Assembly (NCBI GenBank): GCA_900540205.1
Contig: UQER01000011.1
Span: forward strand, 1-64,000
Direction of reading: 5' to 3'
Length of the DNA stretch: 64,000 nucleotides
From: an uncultured Porphyromonadaceae bacterium
Lineage (GTDB): Bacteria; Bacteroidota; Bacteroidia; Bacteroidales; Muribaculaceae
Shown: in pieces, positions 16,641-26,631 of the stretch
How positions within the stretch are numbered: the stretch's first letter is position 1
How the letters are laid out: the number at the start of each line of letters is the position of its first letter
Made by a program: the position numbers and the translations under genes
The notes under the pieces: model-generated
Databases searched by the model: none
The model's input: only the letters and a program-made list of their open reading frames with translations
Told to the model about the DNA's origin: nothing

Positions 16641-18126
16641 CAATCCTTCCCAAATCCAAACGGCAGATGCTTCACCTGTTGCTTCCTCTCTAATCGAAAC
16701 ATTCCGTTCTATAGGATATAGTTTCGAGACTGCTCTTGCAGATATAATTGACAATGCCATCACAGCTAATGCCACTGAAATTAGAATACATCCCGTATGG
16801 GCCGGAGGTAAATCATATGTAACCATAGTAGATAATGGTTATGGCATGTCAAATCAAGAATTGATTGCAGCACTTGTTCCTGGTTCAAAAAATCCATTAC
16901 AAGAACGTACAGAGAAAGATCTAGGGCGATTCGGTCTTGGACTCAAAACTGCTTCTTTTTCTCAGTGTAGGTGTCTGTCCGTCGTTTCTAAGAAAAAAGG
17001 ATTAGACACTGTATATTGGACATGGAGCCTTGATCATGTGGCAAAAACCAATCGGTGGGAAATTATTCGCTGGGTGCCGGAAGAATTTGTCAATATACTT
17101 GATAATTATGTATCTGGCACAGCTGTTATCTGGACTCAAATGGATAGACTTGTTTTTCCTGATGTTTCCGAGCGAAATGAAAAGATTAAACGAAAATTTA
17201 TGGATACCATGGGAAAAGCCGAATTCCATTTGGGAATGGTTTTCCACAAGTATCTCCAAGAGGGAATTTTTAAACTATGGTGGGGTTTGGATCATCAAAT
17301 CCTTCCTTGGGATCCTTTCTGTACATATGAAAATAACAGACGGCCGCAAAGCGAAGAATGCCTTAAATCGGGGATTAATACTATAGGCACAGCGAAAGGT
17401 TACATTCTTCCAAGTGAGCAAACCTTCTCATCACCTCAGAACCACCTCATTGCTGGTGGTAAAACTGGGTGGAGTAATATGCAAGGGTTTTATGTATATC
17501 GAGGAAAACGCCTTCTCGTTGCGGCTACGTGGTTAGGCTTAAGACGAAAAGAGTTACATTCTCAATTAGCCAGAATCGAGATTATTATTCCCAACAATCT
17601 AGATGAATTGTGGCAAATAGATATAAAGAAATCTAATGCAACGCCACCAAGTGAAATTAGAGACCAATTGTCTGATTATGCTCGCGAAATGTGCGCATTG
17701 TCTGAACTTGAATTCAGACAGCGTAGAAGCGGTAAAAAATTTGGGCAAATGGCTAGCTTTGAACCATTATGGATTGAAAATATCAAATCAGACAAAACTT
17801 GGTCTTTTACAATCAATCGAGAAAGCGCAATATTAGCGGCCATAAAGGAGAAGGCTAAGGACAACCCTATATCTGCCATAAACATGCTTTTACGTTTGAT
17901 TGAAACAACTCTGCCAACACGTTCAATATATATAAGAGAATCTGATAGTTCATCAAAAAAGACTGTAAGTGTTACTGAAGATAATGACACTTTACGTAGC
18001 ATAATAAAAACGATTTACAACAATCTACTGAGTATTGGACTAAGTAAAACGGGAGCTAGGGCTCGTCTTCGTAATATGGAACCTATAAATCAATACGAAC
18101 AACTCATAGAAGAAATATGCAAGTAA
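16627..18126 (+). CDS. MutL/MORC-like GHKL ATPase of the defence operon
   Basis: A protein of about 499 residues with an N-terminal GHKL (HATPase_c_3) domain. The N box is LADIIDNAITANA around residues 37-49, with Asp in the usual Glu position. The G1 motif is VDNGYGMS near 68, and the G2 motif GRFGLGLKTAS is at 100-110. Related GHKL proteins in prokaryotic restriction-like operons were described as relatives of eukaryotic MORC ATPases. ATP-driven clamping or remodelling of DNA complexes is the expected role. The gene overlaps the methylase end; ATG 16615 is an alternative start, and both overlap. It also overlaps the Z1 gene by 10 nt. Confidence 0.85.
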   Translation: MANNDNPSQIQTADASPVASSLIETFRSIGYSFETALADIIDNAITANATEIRIHPVWAGGKSYVTIVDNGYGMSNQELIAALVPGSKNPLQERTEKDLGRFGLGLKTASFSQCRCLSVVSKKKGLDTVYWTWSLDHVAKTNRWEIIRWVPEEFVNILDNYVSGTAVIWTQMDRLVFPDVSERNEKIKRKFMDTMGKAEFHLGMVFHKYLQEGIFKLWWGLDHQILPWDPFCTYENNRRPQSEECLKSGINTIGTAKGYILPSEQTFSSPQNHLIAGGKTGWSNMQGFYVYRGKRLLVAATWLGLRRKELHSQLARIEIIIPNNLDELWQIDIKKSNATPPSEIRDQLSDYAREMCALSELEFRQRRSGKKFGQMASFEPLWIENIKSDKTWSFTINRESAILAAIKEKAKDNPISAINMLLRLIETTLPTRSIYIRESDSSSKKTVSVTEDNDTLRSIIKTIYNNLLSIGLSKTGARARLRNMEPINQYEQLIEEICK

Positions 18127-20918
18127 CAATAGATCAGGCAATAAATATATGTCGACAACTAATAGGCATAAAGCCCACCGCAACCCAGGCCGAAATAGAC
18201 GATGCTATTAAACAATTGGCGTTGATGGATTCTAATATAGATCGGCAAAGGCTGCGAGATGAGCTAATACGCCACTATAATATTCAAATCGAGAATTTTA
18301 TGATTCTCGAAGGTAATGATGCGCGTCAACCTTGGCTCAATAGATTCCGTGAGGCACAGCCAAGCTTTCCCTTTTGGGCTCGATATAAAAGATATTTAAT
18401 TGATCAAAAGGGATTGTCTATGAGGGTAGCAGGACAATTGGATACAATGACAGACCGCATATTGGATAATTTATTCAACCCACTTGAGGCAAGAGAAAAT
18501 AATTACCATATTTTCAAAAAAGGAATGGTTGTTGGACAAGTCCAGAGTGGTAAAACCTCCAATTATACTGGTTTAATTTGCAAAGCAGCTGATGCAGGGT
18601 TTAATCTTATCATTGTATTAGCCGGTATCCATAATAGCTTACGAAGTCAGACTCAAAGCCGTATAGATGAAGGTTTCTTGGGATTCAGCACATTAGAATT
18701 GGATAATGCGCAAAATGCGAAAATTGGAGTTGGCTTTGATGTTGAGAATGATGAACACTCAACTAATTTAACTGCTCATGCTCTGACAACAGCAAAAGAA
18801 TCTGGCGATTTCAACCAACGTCAAGCTAATGGATTGGGCATAGGATTTGGCACTTTTGATCCTATCATTCTTGTTATTAAAAAGAATGGTAGTCCTTTAA
18901 GAAATCTTATCGATTATTTAAGAAGCCGGCTAGATGAAGCACAATCCAAATCAGTACTTATTATTGATGATGAAGCTGATAATGCTGGAGTCAATGTCCA
19001 TAATGTAGATGAGGATCCTTCGACGATAAACGGTTATATACGTCAGTTGCTTGATCTTTTCTATCGAAAAGCTTATGTAGGATATACAGCTACGCCTTAT
19101 GCTAATATTTTTATCGATCCAACGCAGGAAGATGACCTTTACCCTAAAGATTTTATTATCTCACTTCCTGCGCCAAGCAACTATATTGGTCCCGATAAAG
19201 TTTTTGCCACATCTGCATCGGGCGAAGATGAAGATATACATACCTTGCCCATTGTAAATCCTATAAGTGACTATGTAGATTTTATACCTACAGGTCACCG
19301 AAGGGGTGACGATCTGCCTGATTATGATATGCTCCCAAAATCGCTGAAACATGCTGTTGCATCATTCTTATTGGTTTGTGCGATACGTTATTTTAGGGGG
19401 CAGAAATCAGTGCATAACTCGATGCTTATACATGTGTCAAGATTCACGAATTGGCAAAACCGTATAGTTGAGATAATAACTCAGCTTTTTGAATATTATA
19501 GAGATTCCATAAATATAAGCGATCCGGAGATAATGGAATACTTCCGTCAGATATATGAAGGACGCGCTCTCTTTGAGTCGTTTATATCTGTTACTGATAC
19601 GATTACTCAAAACGAAGTTCTCAAAGCTCTGGATGTAGAATTCCGGATGCCATCATGGGAAGAGCTGCGCCATATCCTATCCATAACAACACCCAGAATT
19701 GTTATTAAAGAAATTAATGGAAGTGCTGGCGAAACACTAGAATATCATAGGCATAAAGAGTCAGGACTATCCGTGATTGCTATTGGTGGAGATAGACTTT
19801 CACGAGGTCTGACATTGGAAGGATTGTCTGTAAGTTATTTTCTCAGAGCCTCAAAGATGTACGACACGCTCATGCAGATGGGCCGTTGGTTTGGTTATAG
19901 ACCAGGTTATGTAGATTTATGCCGAATATATCTTAGCCCAGAGCTTATCGAATGGTTTCGTCATATAACCATCGCCGATGAAGAGTTGCGCTCTGAATTC
20001 AAGTATATGGCTGAAGCCGGGTTGACGCCGGATAATTTCAAACTCAAAGTAAGGAACCATCCAGGCAATCTTCAAGTGACATCAGCAGGTAAGATGCGAA
20101 ATGGAATACGAATGGTTGTTAGTTGGGCCGGACGTCTGGCCGAGACTTATCAGCTGTCCATGAACCCACAGATTAGGCTTGGCAATTTCGATGCCACCTG
20201 TGCTCTTGTAAACCGACTCTTCGCTAATAATAGACTGGTAGAAGGAGTCCGCAATAATACATCATATCTTTGGCGTGACGTTGCTCCAGCAACCATCATA
20301 GATTTTCTAAGATCCTATAAGGCTCCAGAAAGTCTTAGAAAAGTAGATTTAGACTTGATTGTTAATTATATCGAGTCATGCCAAGTTAGGGATGAACTTT
20401 CAAAATGGAGTGTGGTTGTGATGAATAAAGTATCGAATGCTGCAGTTAGATACAACTTGGGGCATGGTATTAATGGCGGGTGCTTCGACCGTACCCCAGT
20501 CGAAACCCTTGATCCAGATAGTTATTATATTCGAAAAAATCACATTGTAGGTAATCCCACAGACGAATTTCTTGATTTGGATGACGATATGTTGTCAGCA
20601 GCATTGGATCGAACTAGAGAATTAAGGCGAAATGTCGGAGAAGAGTGGAATAGGGCCTATCCATCACCACAGGTCGTTCGTTCGGAATTTCGTAATCCAA
20701 AAAACGGATTGCTAATAATATATCCGCTTAATCCTATTAAAGCTAATACACCTCAGAATGGTACAACTTTGACTGAAAATGACGTACCATTTATTGGCTT
20801 TGCAATCGCATTTCCCCACTCTAGGAGCAATGGTGGTGTGGAATATGTTGTAACGAGCATCGAGGAATTCAAGCAGACGGAAGATATTTATGAACAGGAT
20901 GCCGATGGAAACAACTGA
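18117..20918 (+). CDS. Z1-domain superfamily II helicase-like protein
   Basis: A 933-residue protein. Walker A is GQVQSGKTSN at residues 140-149, Walker B is LIIDDEADNAG at 281-291, and a late helicase motif lies in TLMQMGRWFGYR. The sequence around YTATPYANIFID matches helicase motif III-like segments of the Z1 family. Z1 proteins occur in restriction-like operons with GHKL ATPases and are thought to translocate on or unwind DNA; the biochemistry is not established by this sequence. Translational overlaps on both sides (10 nt with the ATPase gene, about 20-30 nt with the nuclease gene) imply a fixed-ratio complex. Confidence 0.88.
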   Translation: MQVTIDQAINICRQLIGIKPTATQAEIDDAIKQLALMDSNIDRQRLRDELIRHYNIQIENFMILEGNDARQPWLNRFREAQPSFPFWARYKRYLIDQKGLSMRVAGQLDTMTDRILDNLFNPLEARENNYHIFKKGMVVGQVQSGKTSNYTGLICKAADAGFNLIIVLAGIHNSLRSQTQSRIDEGFLGFSTLELDNAQNAKIGVGFDVENDEHSTNLTAHALTTAKESGDFNQRQANGLGIGFGTFDPIILVIKKNGSPLRNLIDYLRSRLDEAQSKSVLIIDDEADNAGVNVHNVDEDPSTINGYIRQLLDLFYRKAYVGYTATPYANIFIDPTQEDDLYPKDFIISLPAPSNYIGPDKVFATSASGEDEDIHTLPIVNPISDYVDFIPTGHRRGDDLPDYDMLPKSLKHAVASFLLVCAIRYFRGQKSVHNSMLIHVSRFTNWQNRIVEIITQLFEYYRDSINISDPEIMEYFRQIYEGRALFESFISVTDTITQNEVLKALDVEFRMPSWEELRHILSITTPRIVIKEINGSAGETLEYHRHKESGLSVIAIGGDRLSRGLTLEGLSVSYFLRASKMYDTLMQMGRWFGYRPGYVDLCRIYLSPELIEWFRHITIADEELRSEFKYMAEAGLTPDNFKLKVRNHPGNLQVTSAGKMRNGIRMVVSWAGRLAETYQLSMNPQIRLGNFDATCALVNRLFANNRLVEGVRNNTSYLWRDVAPATIIDFLRSYKAPESLRKVDLDLIVNYIESCQVRDELSKWSVVVMNKVSNAAVRYNLGHGINGGCFDRTPVETLDPDSYYIRKNHIVGNPTDEFLDLDDDMLSAALDRTRELRRNVGEEWNRAYPSPQVVRSEFRNPKNGLLIIYPLNPIKANTPQNGTTLTENDVPFIGFAIAFPHSRSNGGVEYVVTSIEEFKQTEDIYEQDADGNN

Positions 20919-21912
20919 AAATAATCTTTCAAAAACTATTCTAGAGACGTGGACGCATTTGGCTGCGACAGTGGCTCCTAATCTAACTGCGAAGAAAGCT
21001 TTGGAAAGAATCCAAGGCCTTCAGTGGTGGGGTGTATACTCAAAACGGAACAATAAGTATGGTATAGCATTTGATGTTTCCAATGACATTCTGCAACAAA
21101 AATTCCAGACTTATCGGTTTCTACAGATAGAAGTTTATCCAGAGCGAGATCATTCATTATTAACCATTTTCTTGAATGATGATGATTTTAAATCTGAATT
21201 TGCAGTTCTGTCAAGCCATCTTATTTGCGCAGTCTCCGAAAGCCGGACTGACATTTCCAGAATTCATAAAGTTGTAAACGAATTAAAACGTTGGGAAAAC
21301 CTTTTCTCTAGGTTGAATGATGACGGTATGCCTATACCTCGTCAACGTGGATTGCTCGGAGAATTATATTTGTTAAATGAGCTACTTCAGGGTCTTTCTA
21401 TGTCCAAAGAAAAGGTTATAGGATTTTGGGATGGTCCTGATGCTGCTGCGCGAGACTTTCAAGGCAATAATTGGGCGATCGAGGTAAAGTCCTCAGCTAA
21501 AAGTCGCCCCAGATGTGTACATATTAATGGTGAACGTCAATTGGATAATTCATTATTTGATTATCTGTTCTTGTTTTATTTCCTTGTCGATGCATCAGGC
21601 AACAATGGGATCACTTTACCTGAATTGGTAAAACGAATAAGAGAAATTTTAGCTGGCAACATACAAGCTGAGCAAGACTTTAACACGAAGCTACTTATGT
21701 ATGGATATAGAAATGAAGATTCAGATAAATATTCGACACATTATGTAATTCGGGAAAAAGTGTTCTATCGAGTTGATGATGATTTCCCAAAATTGATTGA
21801 ATCATCGTTAGTTAATGGTATTTCAAAGATTGAATATAATCTTGATTTAGATGTTTGCGATTCATGGTTAACTCCTTTGAATAAAGTTTTGACCGTAATT
21901 GAAAATTCATAA
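20890..21912 (+). CDS. PD-(D/E)XK motif protein (DUF4420-like)
   Basis: A protein of about 340 residues with a restriction-endonuclease fold signature in the middle: an upstream Glu in LLGELYLLNELL, then the acidic residue in AARDFQG, followed by the E-x-K pair in WAIEVKSSA. This is the expected nuclease of the operon, cutting or nicking unmodified or foreign DNA. Three in-frame ATGs (20890, 20899, 20905) could serve as start; all overlap the end of the Z1 gene. The stop codon directly abuts the ATG of the AIPR gene. Confidence 0.8.
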   Translation: MNRMPMETTENNLSKTILETWTHLAATVAPNLTAKKALERIQGLQWWGVYSKRNNKYGIAFDVSNDILQQKFQTYRFLQIEVYPERDHSLLTIFLNDDDFKSEFAVLSSHLICAVSESRTDISRIHKVVNELKRWENLFSRLNDDGMPIPRQRGLLGELYLLNELLQGLSMSKEKVIGFWDGPDAAARDFQGNNWAIEVKSSAKSRPRCVHINGERQLDNSLFDYLFLFYFLVDASGNNGITLPELVKRIREILAGNIQAEQDFNTKLLMYGYRNEDSDKYSTHYVIREKVFYRVDDDFPKLIESSLVNGISKIEYNLDLDVCDSWLTPLNKVLTVIENS

Positions 21913-24054
21913 ATGGCTAAAGAAAGAGAATTCAGAGAAATGATGGCTGAGGTACGTGCTATTCAAGAAAGCGACGACCTTACCGGTTCTCAGGAACAAG
22001 CTTTTACACGTTATGTCATGGACGCTCTTGAGGAACTGAGCGAAAGTACTCAGTGCGACTTAGCTTATCATGAAAAAAGTTTGGGAACTCCAGATCAGCA
22101 AAAGCTCAATGGTTATGCAATTAACGATTTAGGAGAAGGAACCATTCTCGATCTGTATGTTACTTACTTTGATGGGTCTGCTAATAGCCCTTTTAATGCC
22201 GGTAAGGAAAATATAACTAAGGCGGAAAAGAGGGCAGCGAACGTGGCTCGCAAACTTATTTATGGAGATTTTACGAACGAGAATCCTGTCTCATCACCAC
22301 TGTATGAATTAGCACGAGCAATGGAGGACGGTCAGCAATTTAAGGAATCTCTCAGTAAAATTCGCATTTTCATTGTGACAAATGGAATTTATGAGGGGCA
22401 ATCCCCTAAAACAATTAATATTGCAGGTTATGCCATTTCTTATGACGTCATTGACTTTGTACGTTTAGTTGAATTTAAAAAGAATGAATTAAAACCCATT
22501 GAGATTGATGCTGCAGAAATACTCAATGGGACTGGATTGTCCATATCATGCATGAGAGCAAACAATCCAAATCCAGATTATGATGTATATGTAGCCGTTA
22601 TACCTGCTCAATTTTTGGTGTCAATATACGAACAATATGATACCCGCTTGATGCAACAGAACGTTCGTACGTTTCTTATGTTTTCCAGAAAAAATGGAGC
22701 GAATCAGGGTATGCGAACAACAATAAAGGATGAACCAGCTCGTTTCCTAGCATATAATAATGGTATTTCTGCTACAGCAGATTCCATAGAACTTGATGAA
22801 AGTGGGCATAACCTTTTGAAAATAGGAAATCTTCAAATAGTTAATGGAGGTCAAACCACAGGTGTGATTTATTATTGTGCAAAGAGGCTTAAAATGGATG
22901 TTTCGGACGTTTTTGTACAAGCAAAAATTTCGGTCATACATAATAAGCAAAAATTTGCTGAAATTGTTGAAAATATCTCCAGATACGCCAATACTCAGAC
23001 TAAAGTTAATACTGCCGACTTCTCATCCAATAATGAATCACTTAAAGTATTCGAACGTTTTACCAATTATACATTGGTACCATTAGGCGCGCCAAATCAA
23101 AATACTTATTGGTTTTTTGAAAGAACTCGCAATCAGTATGCTAATACATTAGCAGTTGAGGGCTTTACACCTTCATTAAAAAAGAAATTTCAAGCGCGCA
23201 AGCCCAAGTGCCAAGCATTTAATAAAGAACGTCTCGCATTATGTGTGAATTCGTATGCCGAAGTAAATAAAGGGGAGGCGCAGATTTCTCCAAGATGGTC
23301 AGTTAAAGGTAAGCAAGAAACATTTAGCAGATTTGTTAAACACATACTGCCAGCTCCTTCTAAAATTGACAATATCTTTTTTGAAGATTGTATCGCAAAA
23401 ATTATAATCTTTACAACGATGGAAAAGTTATATGGTAAAAAGCCTAATGCCATAGGAGACCTCCGAAATGTCGTTGTTCCTTATTCTCTCTCTCTTTTTT
23501 CACTACTTACTGATAGCCAGCTCGATTTATATAAAATCTGGATGAATCAATCGCTTTCAGAACCACTTCAGAAAGCGTTATATGATTTAATGGTACAAGT
23601 AAACGCATTTATTTTGGCGGAGTCTCCTAAAACCAATGTCATGGAATGGACACGAGCTTCAGATGAATGTTGGAAACTAGTTAAAAAGAATAAAGATAAT
23701 TGGATTTTGGATTGTGAATCCATTCAGGATGACATGGTAATTCCTGGCAGCAAGAGAAAGAGAAACAAACAACATTTTAACGAAGGAGAAGAAATTCTAG
23801 TTTCCGATGAAGAAAAGATTATGGCAATCCCTTGGGAAAAATGGGATGAAATAATCGCATGGGGCGCTGAATCTGGATTGTTGTCAGAGTCACAACGGAC
23901 AGATTTGCTTTATAAAATCAGAGATAATATAAAGCATAATCACCCTCTGCAACAAATATATATTGGAATACGCGCTTTAGAGCTTGTAATGGAACATAAA
24001 CCTGAGATATTGGATTCTATTGAAAATCCGACAGATGCTGATGAAATCGAATGA
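21913..24054 (+). CDS. AIPR-family abortive infection protein
   Basis: A 713-residue protein with the AIPR signature in the middle: FLAYNNGISATADSIEL followed by IGNLQIVNGGQTTGVIYY. AIPR proteins were first linked to abortive phage resistance and recur in restriction-like operons with Z1 and GHKL proteins. The C-terminal third (after about residue 540) has no motif I recognise. The gene starts at the base after the stop of the nuclease gene and ends the tightly packed part of the operon; a gap of 217 nt follows. The AT-rich composition matches the other genes of the cargo. Confidence 0.85.
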   Translation: MAKEREFREMMAEVRAIQESDDLTGSQEQAFTRYVMDALEELSESTQCDLAYHEKSLGTPDQQKLNGYAINDLGEGTILDLYVTYFDGSANSPFNAGKENITKAEKRAANVARKLIYGDFTNENPVSSPLYELARAMEDGQQFKESLSKIRIFIVTNGIYEGQSPKTINIAGYAISYDVIDFVRLVEFKKNELKPIEIDAAEILNGTGLSISCMRANNPNPDYDVYVAVIPAQFLVSIYEQYDTRLMQQNVRTFLMFSRKNGANQGMRTTIKDEPARFLAYNNGISATADSIELDESGHNLLKIGNLQIVNGGQTTGVIYYCAKRLKMDVSDVFVQAKISVIHNKQKFAEIVENISRYANTQTKVNTADFSSNNESLKVFERFTNYTLVPLGAPNQNTYWFFERTRNQYANTLAVEGFTPSLKKKFQARKPKCQAFNKERLALCVNSYAEVNKGEAQISPRWSVKGKQETFSRFVKHILPAPSKIDNIFFEDCIAKIIIFTTMEKLYGKKPNAIGDLRNVVVPYSLSLFSLLTDSQLDLYKIWMNQSLSEPLQKALYDLMVQVNAFILAESPKTNVMEWTRASDECWKLVKKNKDNWILDCESIQDDMVIPGSKRKRNKQHFNEGEEILVSDEEKIMAIPWEKWDEIIAWGAESGLLSESQRTDLLYKIRDNIKHNHPLQQIYIGIRALELVMEHKPEILDSIENPTDADEIE

Positions 24055-24271
24055 CCCTAATAATGAATAAAGCATGTCCAATATTATTTCTCGTAGTAAA
24101 TGTTTAAACCAGCCCTCATTTTTTGCCAATTCTCCCATTATGGCTTGTGCTAAATGAAATGGAGAATGGACGAGTAACAACCAGCACTCCTTAAGCTGCA
24201 TGTTCTCGATCATTAACCAAAATATTAATGGCTATTGGTTAAGAAGCTAATGCCTAATTATTTAACGAGGT

Positions 24272-24781
24272 ATGACTGACAGAATTACAAAGGAACAGAG
24301 GAGCCGTAATATGTCGGCTATTCACTCTGGCGATACGAAGCCGGAGATGTTGGTGCGCAAGTATCTGCATTCCCAAGGTTTTCGTTATGGTTTACATAAC
24401 CACAAACTTCCTGGCTCGCCTGATATTGTGCTCCGTAAATACAAGACAGTCATCTTTATCAATGGTTGCTTCTGGCATGGTCATGAGGGCTGCAAGTATT
24501 ATCGACTGCCCAAGTCTAATATTGAGTTCTGGCAGACTAAGATAGAACGAAACCGCCAGCGTGACATTGAAACTGTTAAAGCGCTCAAAACCAAAGGCTG
24601 GAGAGTCATCACTATTTGGGAGTGTGAGTTACGGACTTTTATTCAACGTAGCGAAACTTTAATCCAATTAGTCAAAGATATTAAAGGTGACTTAAAAAGC
24701 GTAGGCTATACCCAAGAAGGACAGATTCATATAGCCGCTGAACCGGAAGCAGAATATGGAAGAGATTCTGGTAATATCTGA
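24272..24781 (+). CDS. vsr: Very short patch repair endonuclease
   Basis: A 169-residue Vsr-type endonuclease. The catalytic Asp is D51 in GSPDIVL, His residues at 69 and 71 lie in FWHGHEGC, and the N-terminus (ITKEQRSRNMSAI) and WxxKIERNRQRD segment are typical of the family. Vsr nicks next to T:G mismatches that arise when 5-methylcytosine deaminates, and so protects the target sites of a cytosine methylase. Pairing with the methylase at 15354 is therefore functional, although five genes separate them. A 217-nt gap before it suggests its own transcription start. Confidence 0.92.
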   Translation: MTDRITKEQRSRNMSAIHSGDTKPEMLVRKYLHSQGFRYGLHNHKLPGSPDIVLRKYKTVIFINGCFWHGHEGCKYYRLPKSNIEFWQTKIERNRQRDIETVKALKTKGWRVITIWECELRTFIQRSETLIQLVKDIKGDLKSVGYTQEGQIHIAAEPEAEYGRDSGNI

Positions 24782-24806
24782 AAACAACTCTATCGAATAG
24801 AAGATT

Positions 24807-26507
24807 ATGACAACTGACAACTCGACATATAGGCAGCTTTTCCACTCTCTGATTCAGCATAAGGAATCGGAAGTGGTGGAGTTCAAGAAGGCGGAGAATA
24901 ACTTCGACTTCGATGACCTCGGTAAGTACTTTTCGGCATTGAGCAACGAGGCGAATTTGCGTGGCCTTCCTTTTGCATGGCTGGTATTCGGCTATGATGA
25001 AAAGAAGCATGAAATTGTCGGCACATCTTATAAGGATGGCGAAGGAGCCCTGAACAAACTGAAGCATGACCTTACCAATAACATGAGTGATGGTCAGACA
25101 TTCCGCGAGATTATTCCTGTCGAAGTTGACGGTAAGCGCGTGTTGATGTTCAAGATTCCGGCCTCACCACGAAATATCGTGATGAAGTGGAAAGGTATTG
25201 CTTACGGTCGTGACGGTGAGAGCCTGAAGCCGCTCAATCAGTCAAAGCAAGATGAAATCCGACGTCAAGCTCCGGCTCCGGATTGGTCGGCTGAAATTGT
25301 GCCGGATGCCACAATTGCCGACCTTGATGAGCTTGCGTTGGCTACTGCGCGGATTATGTATAAAAAAGTGCATGGTTCCACGATCCCGGCTAATGAAATT
25401 GATGAATGGTCAACTGAAGAATTCCTTTCGCATAGCGAGATGATGCGCAATGGCAAAATAACAAGAGCTGCTATATTGTTGTTGGGAAATCCTGTCGCTC
25501 TCCAGAAGATACATCCTGCCAATGCTCAGATCACATGGGTATGGAAGGATAAAGATGGAGAGATAGTGGATTATGAACATTATACCATTCCTTATATTCT
25601 TGCTGTTGACAAAATTTTTGCTAAAATCAGGAATAAGACGATGCGTGAACTACCGGGCGGCACATTGTTCCCGGACACGATGAAGCAGTATGAAGATTAT
25701 TCCATTCGTGAAGCACTCCATAACTGCATTGCGCATCAGGACTATTCGCTTGGAGGACGGATAACATTAGTTGAAAATGAGGGTTTTCTTTATTATAGTA
25801 ACCGTGGCTCATTTATACCTGGATCAGTAGAGAAAGTCCTCCGGGACAAAGGCCCTCAGAAGGATTACAGGAACACTTGTCTGTCTCACGGCATGGTTCA
25901 TTTCAATATGATTGACACGGTAGGCCGTGGCATTCCTAAATTGTTCAAAGAGCAACGCAGACGCTTCTTCCCGATGCCTGAGTATGAAATTGATGATAGT
26001 GCTAAGACCGTTAGCGTCACAATCTATGGCATCGCTTCCGACGATGCTTATACCGATCTGCTTAAGAGCGATTCAACGCTTAGCCTTATGGAGTGTCTAT
26101 GGCTTGATGCGGTCAGAACACATCGTCCTATCACTAAAGAGGCTGCCCGCCATTTGAAAGATAAAAAACTCATCGAAGGCAAAGCTCCACGATATAATAT
26201 TGCGCTGTCTGTGGCTAAGAAGGTTCAGCAAATCGGACAATACACCAGGGAAACAGGGCTCTACAAGAAAGCCCAGGTAAAACTGATTCTGCAGCTTGCT
26301 TTTAATGCTGGTTCTACAGGTTTCAAACGAGCTGTCGCTTTTGAAATCATCGAACAGAGTTTGCCGGCAAGCATGACAAAGACTCAGAAACTTAACCACG
26401 TCTCACATATGCTTAGAGATATGCAGACTGACGGTCTTCTGAAAAAGAATGATAGCGGGAAATCATGGCTCATAACTCCTAAAGGGATACAAGAATTGGA
26501 AGTATAA
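24807..26507 (+). CDS. AlbA_2/Schlafen-type ATP-binding protein
   Basis: A 566-residue protein starting 25 nt after vsr. The N-terminal 150 residues form an AlbA_2 (Schlafen-like) nucleic-acid-binding domain, with EVVEFKKAENNFDFDDLGKY at the front and YGRDGESLKPL at its end. A middle region around 270-400 resembles the HATPase_c_4/RecG-like C-terminal module (IREALHNCIAHQDYSLGGRI, VGRGIPKLF). The last 80 residues look like a winged helix. Such proteins are annotated as regulators or helicase-like proteins; none of these roles is proven. The phased repeat array starts right after its stop codon, making it a candidate binding partner. Confidence 0.75.
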   Translation: MTTDNSTYRQLFHSLIQHKESEVVEFKKAENNFDFDDLGKYFSALSNEANLRGLPFAWLVFGYDEKKHEIVGTSYKDGEGALNKLKHDLTNNMSDGQTFREIIPVEVDGKRVLMFKIPASPRNIVMKWKGIAYGRDGESLKPLNQSKQDEIRRQAPAPDWSAEIVPDATIADLDELALATARIMYKKVHGSTIPANEIDEWSTEEFLSHSEMMRNGKITRAAILLLGNPVALQKIHPANAQITWVWKDKDGEIVDYEHYTIPYILAVDKIFAKIRNKTMRELPGGTLFPDTMKQYEDYSIREALHNCIAHQDYSLGGRITLVENEGFLYYSNRGSFIPGSVEKVLRDKGPQKDYRNTCLSHGMVHFNMIDTVGRGIPKLFKEQRRRFFPMPEYEIDDSAKTVSVTIYGIASDDAYTDLLKSDSTLSLMECLWLDAVRTHRPITKEAARHLKDKKLIEGKAPRYNIALSVAKKVQQIGQYTRETGLYKKAQVKLILQLAFNAGSTGFKRAVAFEIIEQSLPASMTKTQKLNHVSHMLRDMQTDGLLKKNDSGKSWLITPKGIQELEV

Positions 26508-26516
26508 CGATAGAAT

Positions 26517-26592
26517 TGCGCGTTTTTATCCCTTTTCTGCGCGTTTTCTGCGCGTTTTCTACGCGTTTTCTACGCGTTATTTACGCGTTCTT
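26517..26592. repeat. GCGCGTTTT array with 11-bp period
   Basis: Five copies of T[GA]CGCGTTTTC (the last ones degenerate) start at 26538, 26549, 26560, 26571 and 26582, exactly 11 bp apart. One further copy lies at 26517, 21 bp upstream of the first. The array begins 10 bp after the stop codon of the AlbA_2 gene and leads into the CGRNTAGTT array. Confidence 0.85.
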
Positions 26593-26631
26593 ATCGTTTA
26601 ACGAGTTATTATCGTCTGTCGAATGGATTTA

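Noticed and set aside
15354..24054. DISARM, BREX or Dnd system
   Set aside because: No PglZ, BrxC, DrmA/B or Dnd genes; the Z1, GHKL and AIPR set is a different class.
23977..24213. 78-codon minus-strand frame across the end of the AIPR gene
   Set aside because: Its second half is antisense to AIPR. The first half in the gap looks protein-like but has no promoter or family I recognise; a gene remnant is possible but not supported.
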